Shown here: positions 16,534-26,400 of the stretch, piece after piece
Position numbering within the stretch: the first letter of the stretch is position 1
How the letters are laid out: every line of letters starts with the position of its first letter
Translations under genes and position numbers: made by a program
Notes under the pieces: generated by a model
What the model was told of the DNA's origin: nothing
Databases searched by the model: none
The model's input: only the letters and a program-made list of their open reading frames with translations
DNA from: Geodermatophilus siccatus
GTDB lineage: Bacteria; Actinomycetota; Actinomycetes; Mycobacteriales; Geodermatophilaceae
Reading direction: 5' to 3'
NCBI RefSeq assembly: GCF_900103785.1
Contig: NZ_FNHE01000015.1
Span: 25,542-89,541, forward strand
Length of the DNA stretch: 64,000 bases

Positions 16534-17460
16534 TCAGTCCCGCGCGGCGGCCTCGCGGACGGCGGCGGCGACGGCCTCGACCCCCTGGGAGGCCCAGAGG
16601 ATCGAGTAGTGGTTGGTGTCGGGCACCTCCCGGGCGGTGATGCCGCTGGGCTCCAGGCCCAGCTGGGCCAGCCGCACCTCGTCGTAGAGGCCCGGGATCT
16701 GGTCGAACATCCCGCGGGTCGCCCACAGCAGGGTGGCGGGCACCGGCAGGTCGGTCGTCGCCTCGAGCACCCGCTCGTTGAGCAGCACGTCGCCGCCGTC
16801 CACCCGCACGGCCTCCGGGACGCACGCGCTGCGCAGCGCCGGCGGCTCGCCGACCACGTCGCGAGCCAGGTACGCCGCCACCGAGGGGACGTCGACCCAG
16901 GGGCCGACCGCGGGGTGCTGGGACCAGAAGGCCCGGACCGCAGCGAGGTCGGGGAAGGTCATCGACAGCCGGTCGAGGGAGGGGCCGAGCAGGGCGGCCA
17001 GCATCGCGTCGACGTCGGCACCGGGCGGCGTCGGGTACGACAGGCCGCCGTCGACCAGCACCAGGCCGTGCACGCGGTCGCGGGCCACCCCGGCGGTCGC
17101 CAGCGTCGCGACGTACGCCCCCATCGAGTGCCCGACGAGCACGGCGGTGTCGGCCCCCGCGTCGTCGTCCGCGCCGAGGGAGTCGAGGACGGCGGTGACG
17201 TCGGCCGCGTGCCGCTCCAGCCCGTACGGCCCGGGCAGCCCGGCCGACGCGGCCCGGCCGCGCAGGTCCGGCGCGACCACCTCGAACCCGCCGGCCAGCG
17301 CGCCGGCCACCCGTGCCCAGGCCATCGCGTTGGCGGTGATGCCGTGGACGAGGACGGCGATGGGCGCACCGGGGGAGTCGGCGGGCCAGTGCAGCGCGGC
17401 GAGCTCACCGCCCTCCACCGGGACGCTGATCAGCTCGGGGTCTCGGGCGGGGTCGCTCAC
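16534..17460 (-). CDS. Alpha/beta hydrolase
   Basis: A 308-residue alpha/beta-hydrolase fold protein with the oxyanion-hole HG (LVHGITANAMAW, about 37), the nucleophile elbow GHSMGAY (about 112) and a late His in DTNHYSI as the likely catalytic base. No signal peptide. The substrate cannot be inferred. The GTG at 17460 (VSDPARDPE) is chosen because homology to the fold begins soon after; the frame is open much further upstream but that sequence is the antisense of the neighbouring transporter. It is co-directional with the ZIP gene, 38 bases downstream of it. Confidence 0.85.
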   Translation of the reverse strand: MSDPARDPELISVPVEGGELAALHWPADSPGAPIAVLVHGITANAMAWARVAGALAGGFEVVAPDLRGRAASAGLPGPYGLERHAADVTAVLDSLGADDDAGADTAVLVGHSMGAYVATLATAGVARDRVHGLVLVDGGLSYPTPPGADVDAMLAALLGPSLDRLSMTFPDLAAVRAFWSQHPAVGPWVDVPSVAAYLARDVVGEPPALRSACVPEAVRVDGGDVLLNERVLEATTDLPVPATLLWATRGMFDQIPGLYDEVRLAQLGLEPSGITAREVPDTNHYSILWASQGVEAVAAAVREAAARD

Positions 17461-17498
17461 GGTCCCCAGCCTGCCCGGGCGGCGGTGCCGCCGCAGGT

Positions 17499-18260
17499 TC
17501 AGGCCCGCTCGATCGCGAACGCCACGAGGAAGCCCAGCGTGGTGATGACGCCGGTCCAGGTGCGGGTCCGCTCGAACGCCTCCGGGATCATCGTGTCGGC
17601 GATCATGGTGAGGATCGCGCCGGCCGCCACCGCGGTGATGACCGCGACCGCCTCGGGCGGCGCGTCCCCGAGCGCGGCGCAGCCGAGCAGCGCGGCCAGG
17701 CCACTGGCGAGCGCGATGCCGCCCCACACGCCGAAGACGTAGCGGGCCGGGCGGCCGTTGCTCTGCATCCCGGCCGCCGACGAGAGCCCCTCGGGGACGT
17801 TGGAGATGAAGACAGCCGCCAGCACCGGGGCGCTCACGCCGCCCCCGCCCAGCAGGCCCAGGCCCAGCACCACCGGCTCCGGGACGCCGTCGAGCAGCGC
17901 CCCGATCGCGATCGCCGCGCCGCTGCCGGACTGCTCCTGCTCCGAGGGCTGGTCCTCGTCGGGGTCGTTGCCCGAGCGCTTGCGGTGCCGGGCGCCGTGA
18001 CGGGCCAGCGCGGCGTTCGCGGCCAGGTAGGCCAGCGCGCCGCCGAGGAAGCCCACGGCGGTCGCGGCCAGCCCGCCGGTCTCGGCGGCCTCGGCCATCA
18101 GGTCGAAGGCCACCGCGGAGATCAGCACGCCAGAGCCGAAGGCCATCACCGAGGCGATCACCGTCTGCGGCACCCGCACGAACCAGGCGACCAGCGCGCC
18201 GAGCACCAGCGCGCCACCGCCGAGGAGGCCCCACAGGCCCGCTTCCAGCCAGGTCGGCAC
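17499..18260 (-). CDS. ZIP-family divalent metal transporter
   Basis: A 253-residue membrane protein with about 8 hydrophobic segments and a charged His/Asp/Glu-rich loop in the middle (RHGARHRKRSGNDPDEDQ). The signature helices GALLDGVPEPVV and ISNVPEGLSSAAGM match the ZIP transmembrane IV and V motifs, where His/Asn-Pro-Glu residues bind zinc or other divalent metals. The first of these has Asp-Gly where His-Asn is typical, so metal specificity may be altered. It takes up metal ions across the cytoplasmic membrane. It probably shares a transcript with the hydrolase. Confidence 0.85.
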   Translation of the reverse strand: MPTWLEAGLWGLLGGGALVLGALVAWFVRVPQTVIASVMAFGSGVLISAVAFDLMAEAAETGGLAATAVGFLGGALAYLAANAALARHGARHRKRSGNDPDEDQPSEQEQSGSGAAIAIGALLDGVPEPVVLGLGLLGGGGVSAPVLAAVFISNVPEGLSSAAGMQSNGRPARYVFGVWGGIALASGLAALLGCAALGDAPPEAVAVITAVAAGAILTMIADTMIPEAFERTRTWTGVITTLGFLVAFAIERA

Positions 18261-18477
18261 GCGTCTGCCCCGTCCTGTCGTCGGCTCCGCGTCCCGCGGC
18301 TGCGGACGCCGGCGCCGTCAGTGCCCCGGGGTCGGCACCGCCAACCGGGGTGGCCGGTGTGCGCCGGGTGCCACGTGCTCGCGGCCGTCGGCCGTCGACC
18401 ACCACGGGTCCGCAGGACCGGAGGGCAGGACGACTCCGTCCCCGCTGCGGCGCCGGCCCCACCCCCGAGGGGGACCC

Positions 18478-19320
18478 GTGTCCGGGACGCCGCAGCCCCT
18501 CCGCCACGACAGCGTGGTCCTCCCCGACGGCGTGCGGCTGCACGTCGTCGAGCGGGGCGACCCCGGCGGGCCGCCCGTCGCCCTCCTGCACGGCTGGCCG
18601 GACTCCTGGTCCTCCTGGAGCCGCGTCCTCGCCCACCTGGACCCGCGGCTGCGCGCCGTCGCCTACGGTCAGCGCGGGTTCGGCGACTCCGACCACCCCG
18701 CCGGCGGTCACCCCCTCGACAGGTTCGCCGACGACCTCCTGGCCCTCTGCGACGCGCTCGGCCTGGGACGGGTGCACCTGGTGGGCCACTCCTCCGGCAG
18801 CTTCGTCGTCCGCAGGGTGGCCGAGCAGCACCCGACCGGGTCGACCGGCTGGCGCTCATCGGCTCGGCCGACCGGATGGGCGACGTCCTGGTCGAGGAGG
18901 TGCGGGCGGCCGTCGCCGACCTGCCCGAGCAGGTGCCCGACGGCTTCGCGCGGGAGTCCACCGCCGGCACCGTGTACCGCGAGGTGGCACCGGACGTCTC
19001 CGACGCGCTCGTCGCCGAGAGCCGCAAGGCACCCGGGTCGGTCCACCGCGACTCCTGGGAGGGGCTGGTCCGCGTCGACGACCCCGGTCGGCTCCGCGAC
19101 GTCACGGCACCCACGCTGCTGCTGCGGGGCGACGCCGACGCCCTGTTCGACCGCGGCCAGCAGGACCGGCTCCTGGCCGCGCTCCCCGACGCCCGGCTGC
19201 GCGTCTACGAGGACACGGGCACTGCCCCGCTGGGAGCGCCGGGAGGACGTCGCAGCCGACCTGGACGCCGTCCTCCTGCCCAGCCGACCTCCCCGCCCGG
19301 GACCGTCGTCACCGGTGTGA
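18478..19320 (+). pseudogene. Alpha/beta hydrolase (epoxide hydrolase/dehalogenase-like), frameshifted
   Basis: The reading starts in one frame (VALLHGWPDSWSSW, then nucleophile elbow VGHSSGSF), moves near 18835 to a second frame (RVDRLALIGSADRMGDVL through RLLAALPDARLRVYEDTG), and near 19220-19230 returns to the first frame (WERREDVAADLDAVLLP). Three single-base losses in C/G-rich runs would explain it: one at about 18835 and two at about 19220 and 19229. Joined, the product would be a normal-length hydrolase of about 281 residues. Either a young pseudogene or assembly/sequencing errors. Its end overlaps the convergent gene by 12 bases. Confidence 0.75.
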
Positions 19321-19974
19321 GCCGGCCGCCGCGCCGGTCACCCGGTCCGGGTAGCTCGCGGTGAACCGCACCATCGCGCAGATGACCACGACCGGCACCA
19401 CCCAGTCGAGCAGCAGCTCGAGCAGGTGGGCGCCGGGGGTGCCGGTCGCGTCGGCACGGAGGGCGGTGGTGAGGAGCGAGGCCACTCCCATGAGCGTGAT
19501 GGCCAGGGCCCAGGCCGTGCTGAGCACCCGGTTGATCTTGGTGAACGTCGGGGAGCCCCAGTACTCGCGGGGCGTCGTCTGGCGGGCGTACTCCGCGGTG
19601 AACGGCAGCACCGGCACGGTCAGCAGCAGGTACAGGCCCAGGACCACGCCGACCAGCGGCCTGCCCCACTCGAACAGCCACCGGTCGACCCCGGCGCCAC
19701 CGACGAACCCGGTGACGGTGATGACGGCGAAGAGGACCAGCGAACCCAGGTCCAGGATCTGGGGGCCGTGCCGGCGGCGGTCCCGCAGGACCGCGACGGC
19801 CGCCATCGCCGTCGCCAGGAGCGCGCTCCACGCGACGGCGTCGGCGGCGAGCCGCTGCGAGACGACGGAGAAGACGATCCACGGCAGGAAGCCGGTGACC
19901 AGGGCCAGCGGGGTCAGCCCGGGCGGCGTCGACCGGCCGGGACGTACGGGTGCCGGGGCTGGGGTCGCGGTCAT
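19309..19974 (-). CDS. Hypothetical multi-pass membrane protein
   Basis: A 221-residue protein with about six hydrophobic segments and a Pro-rich N-terminal tail. Recognisable segments include LALVTGFLPWIVFSVV, LGSLVLFAVITVTGFV, LVGVVLGLYLLLTVPV and LDWVVPVVVICAMV; the loop EYARQTTPREYWGSPTFTKI is polar and distinctive. No family is recognised with confidence; the helix pattern is loosely like inner-membrane proteins of the IspZ/DUF3159 kind. The ATG start lacks an obvious ribosome site. It converges on the frameshifted hydrolase. Confidence 0.75.
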   Translation of the reverse strand: MTATPAPAPVRPGRSTPPGLTPLALVTGFLPWIVFSVVSQRLAADAVAWSALLATAMAAVAVLRDRRRHGPQILDLGSLVLFAVITVTGFVGGAGVDRWLFEWGRPLVGVVLGLYLLLTVPVLPFTAEYARQTTPREYWGSPTFTKINRVLSTAWALAITLMGVASLLTTALRADATGTPGAHLLELLLDWVVPVVVICAMVRFTASYPDRVTGAAAGSHR

Positions 19975-20094
19975 GGAGGGTGCCCCGATCGACGGGAGGA
20001 CGGTCCGGGACGGCGGGACGCGGCGTCCCGCCGTCCATGTTCGTCCGGCCGCCCCGGTGCGGACCAGGGCCCTTCGGGCCGGTGCAGCGGCGCC

Positions 20095-21282
20095 CTACTC
20101 GGCGGGGTGGCTGAGCAGGTAGCGGCCGAAGTGCGGGACGGTGAAGGCGATCTGGCCGCGCTCGGCGGAGAAGACCAACCCCTTCTTGATCAGGGAGTCC
20201 CGCGCGGGGGAGAGGGACGCGGGCCGGCGGCCCAGCGACACCGCGACCTCCGAGGTGGAGACCGCCGCCCCGGCCGGTCCGCCCAGCTCGGCCATCGCGT
20301 GCATGTACTCGCGCTCGGCGGGGGTGGCGCGGTCGTAGCGGGAGCCGAAGAAGCCCACCGCGAGCTCGGCCTCGGCGACGGGCGCGGCCATCGCGACGTC
20401 CGCGGCGGTGATGGGGGAGGCGGCGGCGACGTCCCAGGTGACCTTGCCGTAGGCCTGCACGAAGTACGGGTAGCCGTCGGCGGCCGCGTACAGCGCGTCG
20501 AGCGCCTCGGGCTCGAAGGTGACCTCCTCCCGCTCGGCCGGCGCGAGCAGTGCCCGGTCGGCGGCAGGGCGGTCCAGCCGGTCGATGCGCAGGTAGCGGA
20601 ACAGCCGCTCGGAGTAGCTCTTGGACGCCGACAGCACCGCCGGCAGGTGCGGCAGCCCCGCGCCGACGACGATCAGCGGCGCGCCCTGCTGCGAGAGCTC
20701 GTGGCAGGCCGCGCAGATGGCCGAGACGTCGTCGCCCTGCACGTCCTGCATCTCGTCGATGAACAGCGCCACGCCCTTGCCGACGTCGGCGGCCAACCCG
20801 GCGGCGTCGCTGAGCAGCTCCACCAGGTCGATCTCCATGTCGCCGGAGTCGGCCCGCCCGCTGGTCGCCGGCACGTCGATGCCCGGCTGCCAGCGGTCGC
20901 GCACCTTCGCGTCCGCGGTCTGCCGCAGCGCGAACGCCTTGAGCACCCCGAGGACGGCGTCCATCGACTCCTGGTCGGGGTGGCGCAGCTCGCGCAGCGC
21001 CATGTGCAGCGCCGAGGAGACCGGCCGGCGCAGCGACTGGTCCGGCCGCGCCTCGATCTTCCCCGTGCCCCAGCCGCGGCCGATCGCCGCCGAGCGCAGC
21101 TGGTTGAGCAGCACCGTCTTGCCCACCCCGCGCAGCCCGGTCAGCACCAGCGAGCGCTCCGGGCGGCCGTGCGCGATCCGCTCCAGGACGACGTCGAAGG
21201 CCGACAGCTCGTCGTCCCGCCCGGCCAGCTCGGGCGGGCGCTGGCCGGCGCCGGGGGCGTACGGGTTCCGCACGGGATCCAT
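20095..21282 (-). CDS. AAA/Orc-like ATPase with winged-helix C-terminus
   Basis: A 395-residue STAND/Orc1-type ATPase. Walker A GLRGVGKT and Walker B ALFIDEMQD are intact, followed by a sensor-like GAGLPHLP segment; the C-terminal 80 residues (EVAVSLGRRPASLSPARDSLIKKGLV) look like a winged helix. Actinobacterial relatives are annotated only as ATP-binding proteins. Function unknown; DNA binding or switch-type regulation is inferred. ATG at 21282 is preferred over GTG 9 bases upstream because a TACGGT -10 box at 21290-21295 would place the transcript start at that ATG. The gene stands alone. Confidence 0.85.
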   Translation of the reverse strand: MDPVRNPYAPGAGQRPPELAGRDDELSAFDVVLERIAHGRPERSLVLTGLRGVGKTVLLNQLRSAAIGRGWGTGKIEARPDQSLRRPVSSALHMALRELRHPDQESMDAVLGVLKAFALRQTADAKVRDRWQPGIDVPATSGRADSGDMEIDLVELLSDAAGLAADVGKGVALFIDEMQDVQGDDVSAICAACHELSQQGAPLIVVGAGLPHLPAVLSASKSYSERLFRYLRIDRLDRPAADRALLAPAEREEVTFEPEALDALYAAADGYPYFVQAYGKVTWDVAAASPITAADVAMAAPVAEAELAVGFFGSRYDRATPAEREYMHAMAELGGPAGAAVSTSEVAVSLGRRPASLSPARDSLIKKGLVFSAERGQIAFTVPHFGRYLLSHPAE

Positions 21283-21289
21283 GTCGGGC

Positions 21290-21295
21290 ACCGTA
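21290..21295 (-). promoter_or_regulatory. Leaderless -10 box of the AAA ATPase gene, with CTAG palindrome upstream
   Basis: TACGGT on the minus strand ends 7 bases before ATG 21282. Just upstream, CCTCTAG (21302-21308) and CTAGAGG (21327-21333) form a 7-bp inverted repeat with an 18-base spacer, a possible operator. Confidence 0.45.
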
Positions 21296-21389
21296 TGCGC
21301 GCCTCTAGTCCGACCCGTAGAAACACCTAGAGGGTGCGATGGTGTCGTGGTCCCCGCCGCGCGTCGTCACGTCCGGTGCGCGGGCGCCC

Positions 21390-22361
21390 TCACGGCTGCG
21401 GGTCCTCGGCGGCCAGTTGCTGGACCCGCTGCGCCCGCTCCTCGGCGCGCTCCGCCGCGCGCAGGTGCTCCTCCCGGTTGCCCGGCTGAGGGGGGTCGAG
21501 CTCGGCCAGCCGCCGGTGCACCGCGGCGATCTCCAGCAGCTTCGAGGCGGCGTTGTAGATGGCGCCCTCGACCGCCTGGTGCTGTGCGTCCAGCAGCGTC
21601 TGGGCCGACCAGCCGTGCCCCACGTGGCAGGTGTAGCTGACCGTGCTGTCCGGTGTGGTCTCGTACATGCCGCCCTGGCACTCCGGGCAGCCGAGCGCGG
21701 TGGGGCTGCCCAGGTCGGTGACCGCGGTCGGTCCGTCCTTCATCGTCGAGCTCCTGTCCGGGAGGTCGGGCTGCGACAACCCGTCGGGGACGGGGGGAGT
21801 CGGCCGGACGAGGCCGGTCACCACGGCCGCGAGGTCGGCGGTGGCGACCCGGCGTGCCCGGCGGACGGCGGCCAGCGCGGCCCGCGGCATCGCCGACACC
21901 CGGGCCTCGGCCGGGTCCTGCACCACGACGGCGCCGTCCTGGGCGGCCACGACCGCGGCGCCCACCGCGCCGTCGTCCAGGGCGCCGGAGAGGACGACGG
22001 CGACGACGCCGGGACCGAACGCGGCGGCGGCGCTGCGGAACAGCGGGTCGACGGCCGGCCGCTGGCGGTTCTCCCGCGGCCCGCGGGTCAGCCGCACGCG
22101 CTCGCCGCGGACGGTCAGGTGGTGGTCGGGCGGGGCGACGAGGATCGCGCCGGGCGTCAGCCGCTGCCCGTCGAGCGCGGGAGAGGCCGGCAACGGGCCG
22201 CAGCGGGAGAGCAGGGCCGGCAGGTGGCTGTCGGCGGTCGCCGGCAGGTGGACGACGACCAGGACGGCCGCCGGGAGGTCCGCGGGCAGGCCGGCGACGA
22301 GCGTCTGCAGCGGCCCGATGCCGCCCGCGGACGCCCCCACCACGACCAGCCGATCGACCAC
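21390..22361 (-). CDS. Orphan CheB-type methylesterase with C-terminal zinc-ribbon/helical domain
   Basis: A 323-residue protein. The N-terminal 190 residues are a CheB methylesterase domain without receiver: Ser in VGASAGG, His in VVHLPAT and Asp in LSGALDDGAVG. A linker leads to a module with Cys pairs (CPECQGG and YTCHVGHGW) and a charged helical tail. Receiver-less CheB proteins with this tail occur in many bacteria, often outside chemotaxis operons. It is 7.5 kb from the main chemotaxis operon and stands alone, so constitutive receptor demethylation or a non-chemotactic role are both possible. GTG start assumed. Confidence 0.88.
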   Translation of the reverse strand: MVDRLVVVGASAGGIGPLQTLVAGLPADLPAAVLVVVHLPATADSHLPALLSRCGPLPASPALDGQRLTPGAILVAPPDHHLTVRGERVRLTRGPRENRQRPAVDPLFRSAAAAFGPGVVAVVLSGALDDGAVGAAVVAAQDGAVVVQDPAEARVSAMPRAALAAVRRARRVATADLAAVVTGLVRPTPPVPDGLSQPDLPDRSSTMKDGPTAVTDLGSPTALGCPECQGGMYETTPDSTVSYTCHVGHGWSAQTLLDAQHQAVEGAIYNAASKLLEIAAVHRRLAELDPPQPGNREEHLRAAERAEERAQRVQQLAAEDPQP

Positions 22362-22423
22362 CGCCGCCCCTCCGCCCGACCGGGCTCCGCCCTGGGGTTA
22401 CCCGCGGGACGGGCGCCGACGCG

Positions 22424-22822
22424 TCAGGAGGCGGGGCCGGCCCCGTCGTCCGGACGCGGCGGGAGGGCGCAGGCCGCCGTCCCGCGGGGCAGCCGCATCC
22501 GGTTGGCCGCCACCACGCGGTAGACCCGGTCGGCCAGCACCCGGACCAGGGGCAGCTGCAGCAGCCGGCCCAGCAGCGCCCAGCCCGGGCCGGCCGCGCG
22601 GAGGGCGGCGGCCACCGCGCGCACCCCGCCGACGACGTCCCCCGTGCGCGGCACCCACAGCACCTCCCGCTGCGCGCGCTCCGCGGTGGTGCCGACGGAG
22701 CCGAGGTCGGCGCCCTGCCACGGCACGACCGCGCAGTCGGCGGGCAGCACCCGCCGGGCGACGGCCGCCGAGCGGGTGCAGAACCCGCAGTCACCGTCGA
22801 AGACCAGGGCCGGTCGCTGCAC
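22424..22822 (-). CDS. DCC-motif thiol-disulfide oxidoreductase (DUF393)
   Basis: A 132-residue protein with the defining FDGDCGFCTRSA motif near the N-terminus (Asp and CxxC), typical of DUF393 thioredoxin-like proteins, and a basic C-terminal half ending in YRVVAANRMRLPRG. The family is presumed to be redox-active; substrates are not known. GTG at 22822 is chosen because GAGAGG lies 8 bases upstream; the frame extends to 22864. It ends 63 bases before the CheB2 start in the same direction, so the two may be co-transcribed. Confidence 0.82.
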   Translation of the reverse strand: MQRPALVFDGDCGFCTRSAAVARRVLPADCAVVPWQGADLGSVGTTAERAQREVLWVPRTGDVVGGVRAVAAALRAAGPGWALLGRLLQLPLVRVLADRVYRVVAANRMRLPRGTAACALPPRPDDGAGPAS

Positions 22823-22972
22823 GGTCTCCACCTCTCGTCCCAGGACCCGTCCCCCGTCGACCACGGTTCGCCGCAGCGGACACGCGACGACGCGCCGGGC
22901 CGGGCGGCGACGATCCCAGGATCACGGGGCGGGGCCCGACGCGACACACAGGGTCCTGGCAGGTGCCGCCGC

Positions 22973-22978
22973 TAGCGT
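22973..22978 (+). promoter_or_regulatory. Leaderless -10 box (TAGCGT)
   Basis: TAGCGT ends 7 bases before the GTG at 22986, the spacing expected if transcription starts at the start codon. No ribosome site is present. Confidence 0.5.
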
Positions 22979-22985
22979 GGGCCCG

Positions 22986-23354
22986 GTGCTGAGGTTCCTG
23001 GTGAAGGTCGTCCTCATGGCCGGCGTCTTCTACGGCGTCGCCTACCTGCTGAACGGCATCGAGGTGATCCCGAACCCGAACGGGCCGCTCGGCGAGCCCG
23101 GCACCTACCTGTGGATCGCGCTGATCTTCGCGGTGGTCAACGCGGTCGTCGGGCCGGTCCTGAGGCTGCTGTCCTTCCCGTTCGTGCTGGTCACGCTCGG
23201 GTTGTTCCTGCTCGTGGTCAACGCGGCGCTGCTCGGCATCACCGCCGCGCTCACCGACCGGCTGCAGGTCGACGGCTTCGGCACCGCGGTCGTCGGCGGC
23301 CTGCTGCTGGCCATCGGCGGCTGGATCGCCGACCAGCTCACCGAGCGCCGCTGA
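22986..23354 (+). CDS. Small membrane protein, phage-holin superfamily IV type
   Basis: A 122-residue protein with four hydrophobic segments (LVKVVLMAGVFYGVAYLL, LWIALIFAVVNAVVGPVL, FPFVLVTLGLFLLVVNAAL and GTAVVGGLLLAIGGWI), matching the Phage_holin_4_2 family of small chromosomal membrane proteins. Despite the name these are not phage genes in Actinobacteria and their function is unknown; no phage genes surround it. GTG start supported by a leaderless promoter. It precedes gdh by 53 bases, but gdh has its own -10 box. Confidence 0.85.
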   Translation: MLRFLVKVVLMAGVFYGVAYLLNGIEVIPNPNGPLGEPGTYLWIALIFAVVNAVVGPVLRLLSFPFVLVTLGLFLLVVNAALLGITAALTDRLQVDGFGTAVVGGLLLAIGGWIADQLTERR

Positions 23355-23394
23355 CGGTCGCCGCGCCGCTGTGACGGCGAGCACCTCGCCGGAC

Positions 23395-23400
23395 TAGTTT
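23395..23400 (+). promoter_or_regulatory. Leaderless -10 box of gdh (TAGTTT)
   Basis: TAGTTT ends 7 bases before ATG 23408, with no ribosome site between. Confidence 0.5.
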
Positions 23401-23407
23401 CGCTCGT

Positions 23408-26400
23408 ATGACCCGCACCACCGGCACGGTCCCGGCGATCCCGGTACCGGCCCCCGCGGACGACGGCACGCCCGCCGCCGCGACCGACGAACTCGCCGCC
23501 CTCGAGGCGGAACGCGACGAGAAGCGCCGCCGGCTGGAGGGGGCGGCCCGCGCGGCCCTCGGCGGCGCGCCGGGTCTGCCCGCCGGTTGCGGCGCGGACG
23601 ACGTCCCGGCCCTGCTGCGCCGCTACTACTGGAGCGAGCCGGCCGCGGAGGTGCTCGACCACGACCCGGCCGACCTCGCCGCCCTCGCGCTGCGGCACCT
23701 GCGGCTGGCCGAGGTGCGCCCCCAGGGGGCGGCCACGGTCGACGTCCAGGAGCTGCCCGCCCGGGACGGCGCGGGCTCGCGCGCGCTGGTGCTGGTCGTC
23801 ACCGACGACATGCCCTTCCTCGTCGACTCCGTGACCGCCGAGGTGGTCCGCCAGGGCTTCGGCCTCGAGCACGTCGTCCACCCGGTGCTGGTGGTCCGCC
23901 GCGACGTGACCGGCCGGATCCGCGCGTTCTGCGACAGCGCCGACCCCGGCGGGTGCGGCGCCGACGCGCTCGCCGAGTCCTGGATGGCCGTCCTCCTCGA
24001 CGGGCCGCTGGACGACGAGGCGACCGGCGACCTGGTCGCCGGCCTGCGCACCGTGCTGGCCGACGTCCGGGCCGTGCACGAGGACGCCGCCCGGATGCGG
24101 ACCCGCGCCCTCGAGCTCGCCGACCGGCTGGAGCGGACGGCCGTCCCCCAGGAGACCCCCGCCGACCCGGCCGACGACCCCGCCGAGGCAGCCGCGCTGC
24201 TGCGCTGGCTGACCGCCGGCAACTTCGTCTTCCTGGGCGCGCGCGACGTCGACCTGGTCCGGACCGACGGCCGGACGACGGCCCGCCCGGTCGCCGGCAG
24301 CGGGCTGGGCGTGCTGCGCGGCGACGCCGACATCGCCACCGCCCCCGAGTCCGCCCCGGGCACCACGCTGCTCGCGGTCACCAAGGCCGACGCGCGCTCC
24401 ACCGTGCACCGCCGCACCTGGCTGGACCTGGTCACGGTCACCCTCCCCGGCCCGGACGGCGGCCCGGCCCGGCAGCACCGGCTGGTCGGGCTGTTCCCGA
24501 CCGCGGCCGCCGCGCACTCGGTCCGCGACGTGCCGCTGGTGCGCCGCCGGGTGGCCGGGGTGGTCGAGCGCTCCGGCGTCCCCGCCGACAGCCACACCGG
24601 CAAGGAGCTGCTCGACGTCCTGGAGACCTACCCCCGCGACGAGCTCTTCCAGGTCGGCACCGACGAGCTGCTGCCGGTCGCGCTGGCCGTGCTGCACCTG
24701 CAGGAGCGCCGGCAGACCCGGCTGTTCCTGCGCCGCGACCCCGGCGACCGGTTCTGGTCGGCGATCGTCTACCTGCCCCGCGACCGGTACACGACCGAGG
24801 TCCGGTTGGCGGTGCAGCAGCTGCTGCTCGAGCGGCTGGGCGGCTCCAGCATCGAGTACACCGCTCGGGTCACCGAGTCGGTGCTCGCCCGGCTGCACTT
24901 CGTCGTCCGCCCGCCGGTGACACGGGGTGGACGGCCCACGCTGCCCGAGGTCGACGTCCCCGCGCTGCAGGACGCGCTGGCCGCCGTTGTCCGCAGCTGG
25001 ACCGACGAGCTGGCCGAGGCCCTCGCCGCCCGCTACGGCGCGGACGCCGAGCGCCGGTTCGCCCGCGTCGCCGACGCCTTCCCGGCCGCGTACCAGGAGG
25101 ACTTCCCGGCCACGACCGCCGTCGAGGACCTCGAGCGGCTCGACGGGCTGTCCGAGGGTGAGCTCGGACTGGTGCTGCGGCGTCCGGCGGGGGCGTCCGC
25201 GACCGAGCCGCGGCTGGCGGTCTACCGGGTGGGCCAGCGGCTGCTGCTCTCCGACGTGCTGCCGATGCTGCAGCACCTGGGCGTGGACGTCGTCGACGAG
25301 CGGCCCTACGAGATCGACCGGATCGGCGCCCCGCTGGCCTGGATCTACGACTTCGGGCTGACCGCGCCGGTCGGCGACCTGCCCTTCCCCGGCTCGCTGC
25401 CCGAGCGCTTCACCGAGGCGCTGTCCGCGGTGTGGCGAGGTGACGCCGAGGACGACGGCCTGGGCGCGCTGGTGCTGCTGGCCGGGCTGAACTGGCGGCA
25501 GGTGACCGTCGTCCGCGCCTACGTGCAGTGGCTGCGGCAGGCCGGCCTGCCCTTCGGCCAGCGGTACGTGGAGACGACGCTGGCCGCCCACCCCGACGTC
25601 GTCGCCCGGCTGGTGGCGCTGTTCGAGACCCGCTTCTCCCCGGGCCGGGACGGCGGGCGGGCGGCGCGCACCGACGAGCTGGTCCGGTCGTTGCGCGAGG
25701 CGATCGGCCGCGTGGAGTCGCTGGACGCCGACCGGGTGCTCACCGCGCTGCTCGCCGCCGTCCTGGCCACCCAGCGGACCACCTACTACGCCATGTCCGG
25801 CCCCCGGCCCACCCTGCTCGCGCTGAAGCTGCACCCGGCTGAGGTCCCCGACGTGCCCGAGCCGCGGCCGGCCCGCGAGGTCTGGGTGAGCTCGCCGCGG
25901 GTGATGGGCGTGCACCTGCGCTTCGGCGCGGTCGCGCGCGGTGGGCTGCGCTGGTCCGACCGGCACGAGGACCTGCGCACGGAGGTGCTCGGGCTGGTCA
26001 AGGCGCAGATGGTGAAGAACACCGTCATCGTGCCCACCGGTGCCAAGGGCGGCTTTGTCGTCCGCAGGCCGCCGGCGGAGAGCGAGGGCCGGGACGCGTG
26101 GCTCGCCGAGGGGCAGGCCTGCTACCGGCTGTTCATCGGCGCGCTGCTGTCCCTCACCGACAACCTGGTCGACGGCAGGGTGGTCCCGCCCGAGCGGGTG
26201 GTCCGGCACGACGGCGACGACACCTACCTCGTCGTCGCCGCCGACAAGGGGACGGCGACCTTCTCCGACCTGGCCAACGCGGTGGCGCTGGAGCGCGGCT
26301 TCTGGCTGGGCGACGCCTTCGCCTCGGGCGGCTCGGTCGGCTACGACCACAAGGCCATGGGCATCACCGCCCGCGGCGCCTGGGAGTCGGTGACCCGGCA

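Noticed and set aside
22390..22400. GGGTAA on the minus strand as a stress promoter of CheB2
   Set aside because: No GTTT-type -35 element at the required spacing.
22986..23354. Holin-like gene as evidence of a prophage
   Set aside because: No other phage genes, integrase or attachment sites are near; this holin-like family is chromosomal in Actinobacteria.
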